A DNA stretch of 64,000 nucleotides from Terracoccus luteus (lineage in GTDB: Bacteria; Actinomycetota; Actinomycetes; Actinomycetales; Dermatophilaceae): positions 3,224,001 through 3,288,000 of the forward strand of contig NZ_RBXT01000001.1 in NCBI RefSeq assembly GCF_003635045.1. The letters are read 5' to 3'. Within the stretch, counting starts at the first letter, position 1. Every line of letters starts with the position of its first letter. A program made the translations under genes and the position numbers. Positions 15,595-24,619 of this stretch are shown in pieces. The notes under the pieces were generated by a model that saw nothing but the letters and a program-made list of their open reading frames with translations, was not told where the DNA came from and did no database searches.

Positions 15595-17181
15595 CTACTC
15601 GGCCGTCGTCTCGGCCCGGTCGCCGGCCCAGTTGGTGTGGAAGGTGCCCTCGCGGTCGACCCGACGATAGGTGTGGGCGCCGAAGTTGTCGCGCAGCACC
15701 TGGATGAGGGCGGCCGGCAGGCGCTCGCTGCGCAGGCCGTCGAAGTAGGCGAGCGACGACGAGAACGCCGGCGACGGGATGCCCGACTGCACCGCCGCGG
15801 TCACGACCCGGCGCCACGCGTCGACGCCACGGCTCACGGCATCCGAGAAGTACTCAGCGGTGAGCAGCGTCGTCAGGTCGGGCTCGTCGGCGTAGACCTC
15901 GCGGATGCGGTCGAGGAAGCTCGCGCGGATGATGCAGCCACCGCGCCAGATCGTCGCGACGGTGCCGAGGTCGAGGTCCCAGCCGTGCTCCTCGGAACCG
16001 GCGGCGAGCTGGTCGAAGCCCTGCGCGTACGCCACGACCTTCGAGGCGTAGAGCGCGGCGCGCACGTCGTCGGTGAAGGCGTCGGGGTCGAACTCCCCAC
16101 TGCCACCACGCTTCTCGGCCGTGTGCTCGGCCGTGTCCTCGGCCCTGTCGTCAGCCGTGTCGTCAGCCGACCCGTGGCCCAGGCCGTCGTGCCCGACCGC
16201 GTGCTCGGCGTCGGTCGTGCCCTCGGCGTCGGTGGCGTGGGCCGCGTCGACGGCGGGGCGCACCCCGAACGTCGTGCGGGCGGCGGCCCGCTGGTCGGTG
16301 TGCCCGGACAGGCTGCGCGCGAAGGTGGCCTCGGCGATGCCGGTGATGGGGACGCCGAGGTCGAGGGCGCTCTGCACCGTCCAGCGGCCTGTGCCCTTCT
16401 GTTCGGCCGCGTCGTCGACGACGTCGACGAACGGGCGGCCGGTCGCGGTGTCGGTGTGGGCGAGCACGTCGGCGGTCATCTCGATGAGGAACGACTCGAG
16501 GTCGCCGCCGTTCCACTCGCGGAACACCTCGGCGATCTGCGCCGGCTCCGTGCCGAGGATGCCGCGCAGCAGGTCGTACGACTCCGCGATGAGCTGCATG
16601 TCGGCGTACTCGATGCCGTTGTGCACCATCTTGACGAAGTGGCCGGCGCCGTCGGGGCCGAGGTGCGCGCAGCAGGGGGTGCCGTCCACCTGCGCGGCGA
16701 TGCTCTCGACCACCGGGGCGAGGCGCGCGTAGGCGTGGTCCGAACCACCCACCATGATCGACGGGCCCTCCAGGGCGCCCACCTCGCCGCCGGAGACCCC
16801 CATGCCGACGAAGTGGATCCCCTTCTCGGAGAGCGCCTTCTCGCGGCGGATGGTGTCGACGAAGTGCGCGTTGCCGGCGTCGACGACGATGTCGTCCTCG
16901 TCGAGCAGCGGCACGAGCTCGTCGATGACGGCGTCCGTCGGGTCGCCCGCCTTGACCATGACGATGATGGCCCGCGGCTTCTCGATCGAGGCGACGAAGT
17001 CCTCGATCGACTCGGAGCCGACGAAGTCGCCCTCGTCGCCGTGGTCGTCGAGCAGGCTCGTCATGCGGGCGGTCGTGCGGTTGTGCACGGCGACGGTGTG
17101 GCCGTGCCGGGCGATGTTGCGGGCGAGGTTGCGACCCATGGTCGACAGGCCGGTGACTCCGATGGTGGCGCGTGCGTTCAT
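15595..17181 (-). CDS. gnd: 6-phosphogluconate dehydrogenase, NADP-dependent decarboxylating
   Basis: A 528-residue pentose phosphate enzyme that converts 6-phosphogluconate to ribulose 5-phosphate and CO2. VTGLSTMGRNLARNI is the dinucleotide fold, MGVSGGEVGALEGPSIM the family signature, and K184/N188 in HFVKMVHNGIEY the catalytic pair. GTGRWT and YFDGLRSERLPAALIQVLRDNFGAHTYRR in the C-terminal half bind substrate. Residues about 308-364 are an acidic His/Asp/Thr/Glu-rich insert absent from the usual enzyme of about 480 residues. Start ATG 17181 is close to the divergent sulfatase start at 17227. Confidence 0.95.
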   Translation of the reverse strand: MNARATIGVTGLSTMGRNLARNIARHGHTVAVHNRTTARMTSLLDDHGDEGDFVGSESIEDFVASIEKPRAIIVMVKAGDPTDAVIDELVPLLDEDDIVVDAGNAHFVDTIRREKALSEKGIHFVGMGVSGGEVGALEGPSIMVGGSDHAYARLAPVVESIAAQVDGTPCCAHLGPDGAGHFVKMVHNGIEYADMQLIAESYDLLRGILGTEPAQIAEVFREWNGGDLESFLIEMTADVLAHTDTATGRPFVDVVDDAAEQKGTGRWTVQSALDLGVPITGIAEATFARSLSGHTDQRAAARTTFGVRPAVDAAHATDAEGTTDAEHAVGHDGLGHGSADDTADDRAEDTAEHTAEKRGGSGEFDPDAFTDDVRAALYASKVVAYAQGFDQLAAGSEEHGWDLDLGTVATIWRGGCIIRASFLDRIREVYADEPDLTTLLTAEYFSDAVSRGVDAWRRVVTAAVQSGIPSPAFSSSLAYFDGLRSERLPAALIQVLRDNFGAHTYRRVDREGTFHTNWAGDRAETTAE

Positions 17182-17212
17182 GCGTGGCTCGTACCCCCTC
17201 GGGGGCCGCGAA

Positions 17213-17218
17213 TAGGCT
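17213..17218 (+). promoter_or_regulatory. Predicted -10 box, leaderless start of the sulfatase gene
   Basis: TAGGCT ends 8 nt before ATG 17227; no ribosome site is present between. The region also holds the upstream side of the divergent gnd gene (45 bp between the starts). Confidence 0.4.
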
Positions 17219-17226
17219 CGGGTGCC

Positions 17227-18693
17227 ATGACGCGCCGCCCGAACATCGTCTTCGTGCTCAGCGACGACCACGCCGCGCACGCCATCAGCGCCTACGGCTC
17301 GGTGGTCAACCGCACGCCGCACATCGACGCCGTCGGCGAGACCGGCGTCCGCTTCGACAACCTCTTCGCCACCAACTCGCTGTGTGCGCCGAGCCGGGCG
17401 TCGATCCTCACCGGCACCTACAGCCACGTCAACGGTGTCGCCACCCTCGACACGTTCATCGACAGCTCCCAGCCGACCTTCGTCGACCAGCTGCGGGCCG
17501 TGGGCTACCGCGCCGGCTTCGTCGGCAAGTGGCACATGGGTGACGGCGAGACCGACGGCGTCAGCCACGACCCACGCGGCTTCGACCACTGGGACGTGCT
17601 CATCGACCAGGGCGAGTACCACGACCCGCGCTTCCTCTCGGCCGACGGGCTGCGCGTCGAGCGCGGCTACGCCACCGACCTCATCACCGACCTCGCCCTG
17701 CGGTGGGTCGACTCGCTCGACGGCGACGACCCGTGGGTGCTCTTCGTGTGGCACAAGGCGCCCCACCGACCGTGGGAGCCGGATGCCGCGCACGCCGGCG
17801 CGTACAGCGAGCCCATCCCGGTGCCCGCGACCTTCACCGACGACCTCTCGACCCGGTCGGCGAGCGCCCGTCGGGCCGCCATGAGCATCGGCGAGCACCT
17901 CACCGAGGAGGACCTCAAGCAGCCCGTCCCCGAGGGCCTCTCGCCCGAGGCGGCGACGCTCTGGAAGTACCAGCGGTACATGGAGGACTACCTCGCGTGC
18001 GTCGCCTCGGTCGACGACAACGTCGGCCGGGTGACCGACTGGCTGCGCGGACGGGGCGACCTCGACGACACCGTGCTGCTCTACGGCAGCGACCAGGGGT
18101 TCTTCCTCGGTGACCACGGCTGGTTCGACAAGCGGTTCATGTACGAGGAGTCGATCCGCATGCCGATGCTGCTGTCGTACCCCAGGGCGGTCGCCGCCGG
18201 CCAGGTGCACACCGGCATCGTCACCAACGTCGACATCGCGGTCTCGCTGCTCGAGGCGGCCGGCGCCGACCGGCATCCGCGCATGCAGGGCCGCTCGTTC
18301 TGGCGCGACATCGCGGACGACACCGAGCACCACAACGAGACCGGCCACGCGCCCCCGCCCGCCGACGGCCTCTACTACCGCTACTGGATGCACGACGACC
18401 GCAGCCACCACGTCGGCGCGCACTACGGCTACCGCGACGACCGGTACACGCTCATCTACTTCTACAACGACGGCCTCGGGATGCCGGGCTGCTCAGACCA
18501 GCGCTATCCCCCGGAGTGGGAGCTCTACGACCTGCACACAGACCCGCACCAGCTCGTCAACGTCGCCGACGACCCCGCGTACGCCGACGTCCGCGCCGAG
18601 CTGGAGGCCCGGCTCTGGCGCGCGCAGGCCGCCGTCGGCGACGAGCCGCACCCCGACCAGCCGGTGCCAACACTGGTCGCGAGCGACGGCTGA
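17227..18693 (+). CDS. Sulfatase (formylglycine-dependent arylsulfatase/choline-sulfatase superfamily)
   Basis: A 488-residue hydrolase. NIVFVLSDDHAAHAISAYG gives the two N-terminal metal Asp residues. C53 in SLCAPSRASILTG is the Cys-x-Pro-x-Arg motif that a formylglycine-generating enzyme oxidises to the catalytic residue. GKWHMG, HKAPHRPW and YGSDQGFFLGDHGWFDKR complete the metal and sulfate pockets. The tail WELYDLHTDPHQLVNVADDP is typical. No signal peptide is seen. It cleaves a sulfate ester of unknown identity. No formylglycine-generating enzyme is in this window. Confidence 0.9.
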   Translation: MTRRPNIVFVLSDDHAAHAISAYGSVVNRTPHIDAVGETGVRFDNLFATNSLCAPSRASILTGTYSHVNGVATLDTFIDSSQPTFVDQLRAVGYRAGFVGKWHMGDGETDGVSHDPRGFDHWDVLIDQGEYHDPRFLSADGLRVERGYATDLITDLALRWVDSLDGDDPWVLFVWHKAPHRPWEPDAAHAGAYSEPIPVPATFTDDLSTRSASARRAAMSIGEHLTEEDLKQPVPEGLSPEAATLWKYQRYMEDYLACVASVDDNVGRVTDWLRGRGDLDDTVLLYGSDQGFFLGDHGWFDKRFMYEESIRMPMLLSYPRAVAAGQVHTGIVTNVDIAVSLLEAAGADRHPRMQGRSFWRDIADDTEHHNETGHAPPPADGLYYRYWMHDDRSHHVGAHYGYRDDRYTLIYFYNDGLGMPGCSDQRYPPEWELYDLHTDPHQLVNVADDPAYADVRAELEARLWRAQAAVGDEPHPDQPVPTLVASDG

Positions 18694-18729
18694 CCCCCTC
18701 GTGACCCCGGCGAGGAGGTCACACCGGGC

Positions 18730-19668
18730 TCAGGTCGCCGGCCTCTCGGCGACCCGGCCGGTGTCCGGGTCGTAGGAGGCTGCGATCTCGGACAGCACCT
18801 GCTGGAAGGCCATCTCGGTGGCCGCCCGCACGCGGTCGAGGCGGTGCGCGACGAGTACGCGCCGGTGGGGCGCCGTGTCGCCGAGCGAGACGACCCGCAC
18901 GTTCGGGTGCTTGTTGACGACCGCCGTGCGTGGCGCGAGGGCGATGCCCAGGCCGACGCTGACCATGGCCTGCGCCTCCTGGTAGTCGTTGGCGCGGAAG
19001 GAGATCCGCGGCTCGAACCCGGCCGCGAGCCCACTGCGGCTCAGCACCTCGACGACCGGGTGGTCGTTGGACCGGATGATCCACCGTTCGCCGGCGAGGT
19101 CGCCCACCGCGACCTGGCGACGGCGGGCGAGCGGGTGGTCGGCAGCGACGACGAGCACCGTCGGGTCGGTGAAGAGGGTGGTCAGCGACAGCTGGTCGGC
19201 CTGGATGCGGCCCCACTCGTAGTCCCACAGCATCGAGAGGCCGACGACGCCCTCCTCGAGCATCTCGATGAGCTCGGCCTCCCGCGCACTGCGGATGTTG
19301 AGCTGGATGGAGGGGTACAGCTGGCCGAACCGCTTGACCGCGAGCGGCAGGAAGCTGCTGCCGACCGTCGGGAACGTGCCCAGCTCGAGCGTGCCGCGCC
19401 GCAGACCCGCGATGTCGCGCAGGTCGCTCTCGGCGGCCGCCATCTGCCGGAAGACCTTGCGGGCGTGCACGGCGAGCACGTGCCCCGCCTCGGTCGGCAC
19501 CATGCCGCGGGCGTGCCGCTGCAGGAGCGGCATGCCGACCTCGGTCTCGAGCCGGCGCAGCTGCTGCGACACGGCCGACGGCGTGTACGTCATCGCCTCC
19601 GCGGCCGCGGTCACCGAGCCGTGCTCGACGACGTTGAGCAGCACCTCCAGCCGCCTGATGTCGAGCAT
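18730..19668 (-). CDS. LysR-type transcriptional regulator, divergent to the prpF-tct operon
   Basis: A 312-residue LysR protein. Residues 1-60 are the winged helix-turn-helix (LEVLLNVVEHGSVTAAAEAMTYTPSAVSQQLRRLETEVG), followed by a linker helix and a periplasmic-binding-protein-like effector domain to the end. Start is ATG 19668 with GGCGGAG just upstream; an in-frame GTG at 19680 (preceded by GAGGTGAAAG) would add four residues. LysR genes usually regulate the divergent neighbour, so the prpF-tctC-tctAB operon is the likely target and a carboxylate the likely effector. That link is inference. Confidence 0.88.
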   Translation of the reverse strand: MLDIRRLEVLLNVVEHGSVTAAAEAMTYTPSAVSQQLRRLETEVGMPLLQRHARGMVPTEAGHVLAVHARKVFRQMAAAESDLRDIAGLRRGTLELGTFPTVGSSFLPLAVKRFGQLYPSIQLNIRSAREAELIEMLEEGVVGLSMLWDYEWGRIQADQLSLTTLFTDPTVLVVAADHPLARRRQVAVGDLAGERWIIRSNDHPVVEVLSRSGLAAGFEPRISFRANDYQEAQAMVSVGLGIALAPRTAVVNKHPNVRVVSLGDTAPHRRVLVAHRLDRVRAATEMAFQQVLSEIAASYDPDTGRVAERPAT

Positions 19669-19788
19669 GGCTCCGCCCACCTTTCACCTCTGCTACAGGA
19701 CAGTGAAGCAGACGCCACCCACGCTGAAAACCATCGAACCGGCTGTCGAACAGCGTGATCGCTGGCTGACGTCGGTATGACGGGGTCC

Positions 19789-19826
19789 TTGACATGTCTC
19801 ACGGTCTGCAGAGACCGTCATGACTT
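19789..19826 (+). promoter_or_regulatory. Putative promoter and operator region of the prpF-tct operon
   Basis: TTGACA at 19789-19794 is a consensus -35 box. A hairpin-forming CGGTCT-GCAG-AGACCG lies at 19802-19817, and the palindrome GTCATGAC at 19817-19824 follows. No clear -10 is seen. The arrangement fits a LysR-controlled divergent promoter, with one binding site inside the spacer. Confidence 0.35.
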
Positions 19827-19925
19827 CAGCACTGCTACAACCCGATGCAGAAACGCGTGCTGGTGCTACAGCGACGACGTCGCCACGCTGGGGAGGTCAG
19901 CCACACACCTCACCGGGGAGAGACC

Positions 19926-21155
19926 ATGAGCGCCGTTCCGGCCACCTGGATGCGCGGGGGCACCAGCAAGTGCTGGGTCTTCCGGCGACCCGACCTCGAC
20001 CTGCCCGGCCGCACCGTCGACGCCGTGCTGCTCGGTCTCTTCGGCAGCCCCGACCCGCGCCAGCTCGACGGGGTGGGCGGTGCCACCTCGACGACGAGCA
20101 AGGCCGTAATCCTCAGCCCGTCCGACGACCCCGACGTCGACGTCGAGTACACCTTCGCGCAGGTCGGCATCGACGAGGCGAAGGTCGACTGGGGCAGCAA
20201 CTGCGGCAACTGCTCGGCCGTCGTCGCGCCCTTCGCGGTCCGCGAGGGCTGGGTCACCCCGACCGGCACCCGCACCCGCGTCCGCGTGCTCAACACCAAC
20301 ACCGGGCAGCTCATGGTGCAGCACGTCGGCACCCGCGACGGCGGCCTCGACGAGCGCCCGACGACGACCATCCCCGGCGTCGTCGTCCCCGGCGCCCGCG
20401 TCGACCTCGGCTTCGTCTCCCCCGCCGGCCGCAGCACCGGCTCGCTCCTGCCGTCAGGGTCGCCCACCGACACCCTGACCGCCGGCGACGTCACCGTCCC
20501 CGCCACCCTCGTGGATGCCGGTGCGCCCGTCGTCGTGCTCCGCGCGGCCGACCTCGGGCTGAGTGCCCGCGAGACCCCGGCCCGGCTCGACGCCCGCCCC
20601 GACCTGCTCGCGACGCTCGACGGCCTCCGCCGCGCCGGCGCCGTCGCCATGGGCATGGCCGACACCCCCGAGGCGGCGGCCCGCGCCGTCCCCAAGCTGG
20701 CGGTCGTCGCCGCACCGGACGAGGCCGAGCGCTCCGGCGGCGCCCACCTCGTCGTGCGCATGCTGTCGATGGGCCTGGTCCACCCCGCCCTGCCCATCAC
20801 CGGCAGCGTCGCCCTCACCCTCGCCTCGCGCGAGACCGGGACCGTCGTCTCCGACCTGCTCGGCGGGCCCGCCGACGGCACCGCGACCGAGGCCGGCCAC
20901 GAGTTCTCGATGCTGACGCCGGCGGGGCTCGTCACGACGACGTACTCCGTCGAGGACGGCCAGCCCGTCGTCGCCGCCGTCCGCACGTACCGACGCCTCG
21001 TCGAGGGCTCGATCGAGCTGCCCGTCGTCGCCGGTGCACCCGTCAGCGCGGCCGACGAGACCGCCCGGAGCACCGAGCCCAGCGACGCCACCGACGCAGC
21101 CGTGACCGGCTCGCCCGGGTCACCGGCATCCGAGCACCAGCGCGCGATCGCGTGA
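19926..21155 (+). CDS. PrpF-family aconitate/oxaloacetate-derivative isomerase
   Basis: A 409-residue PrpF-family protein (2-methylaconitate cis-trans isomerase, 4-oxalomesaconate tautomerase group). ATWMRGGTSKCWVFRR at the start, DWGSNCGNCSAVVAPFAV and the second-half RMLSMGLVHPALPITGSVA match the two pseudo-symmetric diaminopimelate-epimerase-like halves. Cys in the SNCGNCS loop is the catalytic position. The reaction is a double-bond or geometric isomerisation of a carboxylate. Linked to a tricarboxylate transporter, it probably processes the imported acid. ATG 19926 has GGGGAG upstream. C-terminal 30 residues are low complexity. Confidence 0.88.
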   Translation: MSAVPATWMRGGTSKCWVFRRPDLDLPGRTVDAVLLGLFGSPDPRQLDGVGGATSTTSKAVILSPSDDPDVDVEYTFAQVGIDEAKVDWGSNCGNCSAVVAPFAVREGWVTPTGTRTRVRVLNTNTGQLMVQHVGTRDGGLDERPTTTIPGVVVPGARVDLGFVSPAGRSTGSLLPSGSPTDTLTAGDVTVPATLVDAGAPVVVLRAADLGLSARETPARLDARPDLLATLDGLRRAGAVAMGMADTPEAAARAVPKLAVVAAPDEAERSGGAHLVVRMLSMGLVHPALPITGSVALTLASRETGTVVSDLLGGPADGTATEAGHEFSMLTPAGLVTTTYSVEDGQPVVAAVRTYRRLVEGSIELPVVAGAPVSAADETARSTEPSDATDAAVTGSPGSPASEHQRAIA

Positions 21156-21255
21156 GCGCCGCGACGCCCTCGCAGCACCGCCTCCCCCACACCCTCGGCG
21201 ACTCGACGTCGCCGGACCGACCCGGCACAGTGCCGTCCGAGAGAAGGTCACCCCG

Positions 21256-22629
21256 ATGAACCGTTCCATCCGCCCCCGGCTCGCCCGGCTGACCGGAGCA
21301 GACCGCGGATCCGTCTCGCCCCGACCCACCCCGGGCGACGGCGCCACGCGTCCCGAGGGTGCCGAGGGTCCCGCGGGACCCGACGGCCCCGGCGTCCCGC
21401 ACGGCCCGTCCGACGACAGCGACGACGCTGGAGCCACCGACGACGCGACCGCGAAGAGCGCCACCGACGAGGCCGAGGACGAGGCCGGCGACGAGGCCGG
21501 CGACGACCTCCCCCTGCCCAGCCGGCGCACCGCGCTCGGGGTCATGGGCGGCTTCGCCCTGCTCGCCGCGGCTGGGACGCTGCTCGGCAGCGACCTGCTG
21601 CACCCCCCGGCATCCACGGTCGACGGCGACTACGCCGGCGAGACGGTCGAGTTCCTCATCCCCCTCGCCGAGGGCGGCGGTACCGACACGTGGGCCCGCT
21701 TCATCGGTACTCAGCTGACCCACGCGATCCCCGGTTCGCCCGGCTTCGCGCCGACGAACGAGGCGGGCGGCGAGGGCATCTCGGGCACGAACCACTTCGT
21801 CAGCTCGGCCCGGCCCGACGGCACCGAGCTGCTCGTCAGCACCGCGACGACGGTCGTGCCCTGGCTGCTCAGGCGGCAGGCCGTGCGGTACGACTTCACC
21901 GAGCTCGTACCCGTGCTCGCCAACGGCACCGGCGCCGTCGTATACGCCCGCACCGGGGCCGGCGTGACAGGTCTCAAGGACGTCGTGGGCCGTTCCACTC
22001 CGCTGAAGTTCGGTGGCATCGCCGCGACCGGCCTCGACCTCACGACGCTGCTCGCCTTCGACCTGCTCGAGATGGACGTCGACGCCGTCTTCGGCTTCGA
22101 GGGCCGCGGCCCGGTCAACCTCGCCCTCCAGCGCGGCGAGATCGACATCGACTACCAGACGACGTCGGCCTACCCCTCGGCCGTCAAGACGCTGCTCGAG
22201 GAGAAGAGCGCCGTCGCGCTGTTCTCCCTCGGCCAGCTCGACGAGAACCGCGACGTCGTGCGCGACCCGAACTTCGCCGACCTGCCGACCGTCGTCGAGG
22301 CGTACGAGAGCCTCTACGGCACGGCCCCCTCCGGCGCGAAGCTCGAGGCGTACAAGACCGTCCTCGGCGTCACGTACACCTACCAGAAGGGGCTCTGGGT
22401 CCTCCCTGAGACGCCCCCCGCCGCCGTCGAGCTGCTGCGCACGAGCGCCGAGAAGCTCGGCGCGTCACCCGCGTTCGAGAAGGCCGCCGCCAAGGTGCTC
22501 GGCGGCTACCCGCTGGATGCCGGTGCCGACCTCCGCGAGCGCATCGCCGCCGCGTACACCGTCAGCCCCGAGGTGCGCGAGCACGTCGTCCAGCTGCTCA
22601 CCTCCACCTACGACGTCACGATCGATTGA
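21256..22629 (+). CDS. tctC: Tripartite tricarboxylate transporter substrate-binding protein (TctC family) with long N-terminal extension
   Basis: A 457-residue TctC/Bug-type extracytoplasmic receptor. The binding domain begins near residue 125 (GETVEFLIPLAEGGGTDTWAR) and shows the family glycine/serine loops (GGIAATGLD, TTSAYPSAVK). It is unusual in having about 90 residues of acidic Ala/Asp/Gly/Glu-rich sequence before a twin-arginine-like signal (PSRRTALGVMGGFALLAAAGTLLG at about 86-110). It may be membrane-tethered or start at a later codon. It delivers a tri- or dicarboxylate to the TctA-TctB channel encoded next. Operon gene two. Confidence 0.88.
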   Translation: MNRSIRPRLARLTGADRGSVSPRPTPGDGATRPEGAEGPAGPDGPGVPHGPSDDSDDAGATDDATAKSATDEAEDEAGDEAGDDLPLPSRRTALGVMGGFALLAAAGTLLGSDLLHPPASTVDGDYAGETVEFLIPLAEGGGTDTWARFIGTQLTHAIPGSPGFAPTNEAGGEGISGTNHFVSSARPDGTELLVSTATTVVPWLLRRQAVRYDFTELVPVLANGTGAVVYARTGAGVTGLKDVVGRSTPLKFGGIAATGLDLTTLLAFDLLEMDVDAVFGFEGRGPVNLALQRGEIDIDYQTTSAYPSAVKTLLEEKSAVALFSLGQLDENRDVVRDPNFADLPTVVEAYESLYGTAPSGAKLEAYKTVLGVTYTYQKGLWVLPETPPAAVELLRTSAEKLGASPAFEKAAAKVLGGYPLDAGADLRERIAAAYTVSPEVREHVVQLLTSTYDVTID

Positions 22630-22636
22630 GGCCACC

Positions 22637-24619
22637 ATGTTCGACTCAGCGTTGAGTGCCCTCGGGTCCCTGGCCCAACCGTCCCTGCTGCTCATGCTCC
22701 TCATCGGGGTCGCCGCCGGCCTCGTCATGGGGCTCATCCCCGGCCTCGGCGGCACCGGTGCCGTGGCCATCCTGCTCCCGGTCACGTTCGGCATGGAGCC
22801 CGAGCAGGCCTTCGCCCTGCTCATCGGCGCCCTGGCCGTCGTCCACACCTCCGACACCGTCTCGGCCGTCCTGCTCGGGGCACCGGGGTCGGCATCCGCG
22901 AGCGTCACCATGCTCGACGGCTACGCCATGGCCCGGAAGGGGCAGGCCAAACGGGCCCTGTCGCTCGCCTTCCTCTCCTCCATGGCGGGCGGGATCATCG
23001 GCGCCCTCGGGCTCACCCTCGCCATCCCGCTGGCCCGGCCGCTCGTGCTCTCGTTCGCCAGCCCCGAGCTGTTCATGCTCACCGTCCTCGGCGTCTCGCT
23101 CGCCGCCGTGCTCTCGCGCGGCAACGTCGTCAAGGGCGTCCTCTGCGGTCTGCTCGGCCTGCTGCTCGGCATGGTGGGCACCTCGCCCACGACCGCCGAG
23201 GAGCGCTTCACCGGCGGCAGCCTCTTCCTCGGCGACGGCCTGTCCCTCGTCGCGGTCGCGCTCGGCATCTTCGGGCTCGCCGAGATCGCCACCCGCGTCG
23301 GCCAGCGCCGCACCAGCCGCGACCTCGTCACCCTCGGCGGCGGGTGGGGTGCCGGCATCCGCGAGTGGCTGACCCACTGGTCGCAGGTCATCCGCGGCTC
23401 GCTCATCGGCATCTGGGCCGGCGTGCTCCCCGGCGTCGGCGCGACCGCCGGCACGTGGCTCGCCTACGGGCAGGCCGTCGCCACCGCGAAGGACAAGCGC
23501 AAGTTCGGCAAGGGCGACCCGCGCGGCATCGTCGGCCCCGAGAGCGCCAACAACTCGGTCGAGGCCGGTGACCTCATCCCGACCCTGCTCTTCGGCATCC
23601 CCGGTGGTGTGCCGTCGGCGATGCTGCTCGGGATGCTGCTCACCTACGGCATCCAGCCCGGCCCGTCCATCGTCACCGAGCACCTCAACCTCATGTACCT
23701 CATCATCTGGTGCTTCGCGATCGCCAGCGTCGTCGGCGCGTTCCTCTGCTTCCTCGGGACGCCGACCCTCGCCAAGCTCACCAAGGTGCCCTTCGCGGTG
23801 CTCGGCCCGGGCCTGCTCGTCATCATGCTGCTCGGCGCCTTCCAGGGCGAGGCGCAGATCGGCGACCTGTGGGTGATGATCCTGCTCGGCGTCATCGGCT
23901 GGGTGCTCAAGGCGACCGACTCGCCCCGCGCGCCCTTCCTCATCGGGTTCGTCCTCGCCATCCCGATGGAGCGCTACTACTACCTCACCGACTCGCTCAA
24001 CGACGGCCTCGGCTGGATGGCCCGCCCGTGGGTCATCGTCTTCCTCGCCGTGCTCGTGGGGCCGGCGATCTGGGCGCTCGTCAAGTGGGTCCGCACCCGC
24101 CGTGACCTCGCCGCCGACGACGGCCACGGGGCCGCCGCGCAGCTCATGCACTCCGACGACGAAGCCGAGACCGACGGCCTGCTCAAGAACTCGCCGTGGT
24201 CGCTGTCGGTGGCGGTCGGAGCCGTCGTCGTGTTCGGCGGGGCCCTCTGGGCCAGCAGCGGCTTCTCGCCCGAGGCGGCGCTGCTGCCCCGGCTGGTGTC
24301 GGTCGTCGGGCTGGTCGTGGGGCTCGTCCTGCTCGGCCAGGAGCTGCGCCACCGCCGCACCTGGACCCGCCAGGGCCGGGCCGAGACGCTGACCGTGACG
24401 ACGGCGCTGCGCACCTTCGCGATCATGGTCGGCTTCCTCGCCCTCGTCATGGTCGTCGGCTACCTCGCCGCCGTGCTGGTCTTCGTGCCGGCGTACCTGC
24501 TCTTCATCGCCCGGGCCCGCGCGAAGACGACGGTCATCTACACGCTCGTGCTCGGCGCGGCCCTACTCGCCCTGCCGTCGCTCATTCCCGTCGACCTGCC
24601 GACCGGTCTGCTGGGATGA
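22637..24619 (+). CDS. tctA: TctA-TctB fusion: tricarboxylate transporter permease
   Basis: A 660-residue integral membrane protein. Residues 1-500 are a TctA permease with about 12 transmembrane segments and the hallmark GLIPGLGGTGAVAILLPVTFGM and GVLPGVGATAGTWLAYG loops, plus GPESANNSVEAGDLIPTLLFGIPG. From about residue 520 a shorter four- to five-helix region (PWSLSVAVGAVVVFGGALWASSGFSPEAALLPRL) looks like TctB, so both membrane subunits are in one chain. The gene follows tctC by 7 bp and overlaps the next reading frame by ATGA. Function: secondary active uptake of carboxylates with TctC. Confidence 0.9.
   Translation: MFDSALSALGSLAQPSLLLMLLIGVAAGLVMGLIPGLGGTGAVAILLPVTFGMEPEQAFALLIGALAVVHTSDTVSAVLLGAPGSASASVTMLDGYAMARKGQAKRALSLAFLSSMAGGIIGALGLTLAIPLARPLVLSFASPELFMLTVLGVSLAAVLSRGNVVKGVLCGLLGLLLGMVGTSPTTAEERFTGGSLFLGDGLSLVAVALGIFGLAEIATRVGQRRTSRDLVTLGGGWGAGIREWLTHWSQVIRGSLIGIWAGVLPGVGATAGTWLAYGQAVATAKDKRKFGKGDPRGIVGPESANNSVEAGDLIPTLLFGIPGGVPSAMLLGMLLTYGIQPGPSIVTEHLNLMYLIIWCFAIASVVGAFLCFLGTPTLAKLTKVPFAVLGPGLLVIMLLGAFQGEAQIGDLWVMILLGVIGWVLKATDSPRAPFLIGFVLAIPMERYYYLTDSLNDGLGWMARPWVIVFLAVLVGPAIWALVKWVRTRRDLAADDGHGAAAQLMHSDDEAETDGLLKNSPWSLSVAVGAVVVFGGALWASSGFSPEAALLPRLVSVVGLVVGLVLLGQELRHRRTWTRQGRAETLTVTTALRTFAIMVGFLALVMVVGYLAAVLVFVPAYLLFIARARAKTTVIYTLVLGAALLALPSLIPVDLPTGLLG

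Noticed and set aside
24013-24352. Split tctB gene after tctA
   Set aside because: No stop or ribosome site separates the TctA and TctB-like parts; the frame is continuous, so a fusion is the simpler reading.
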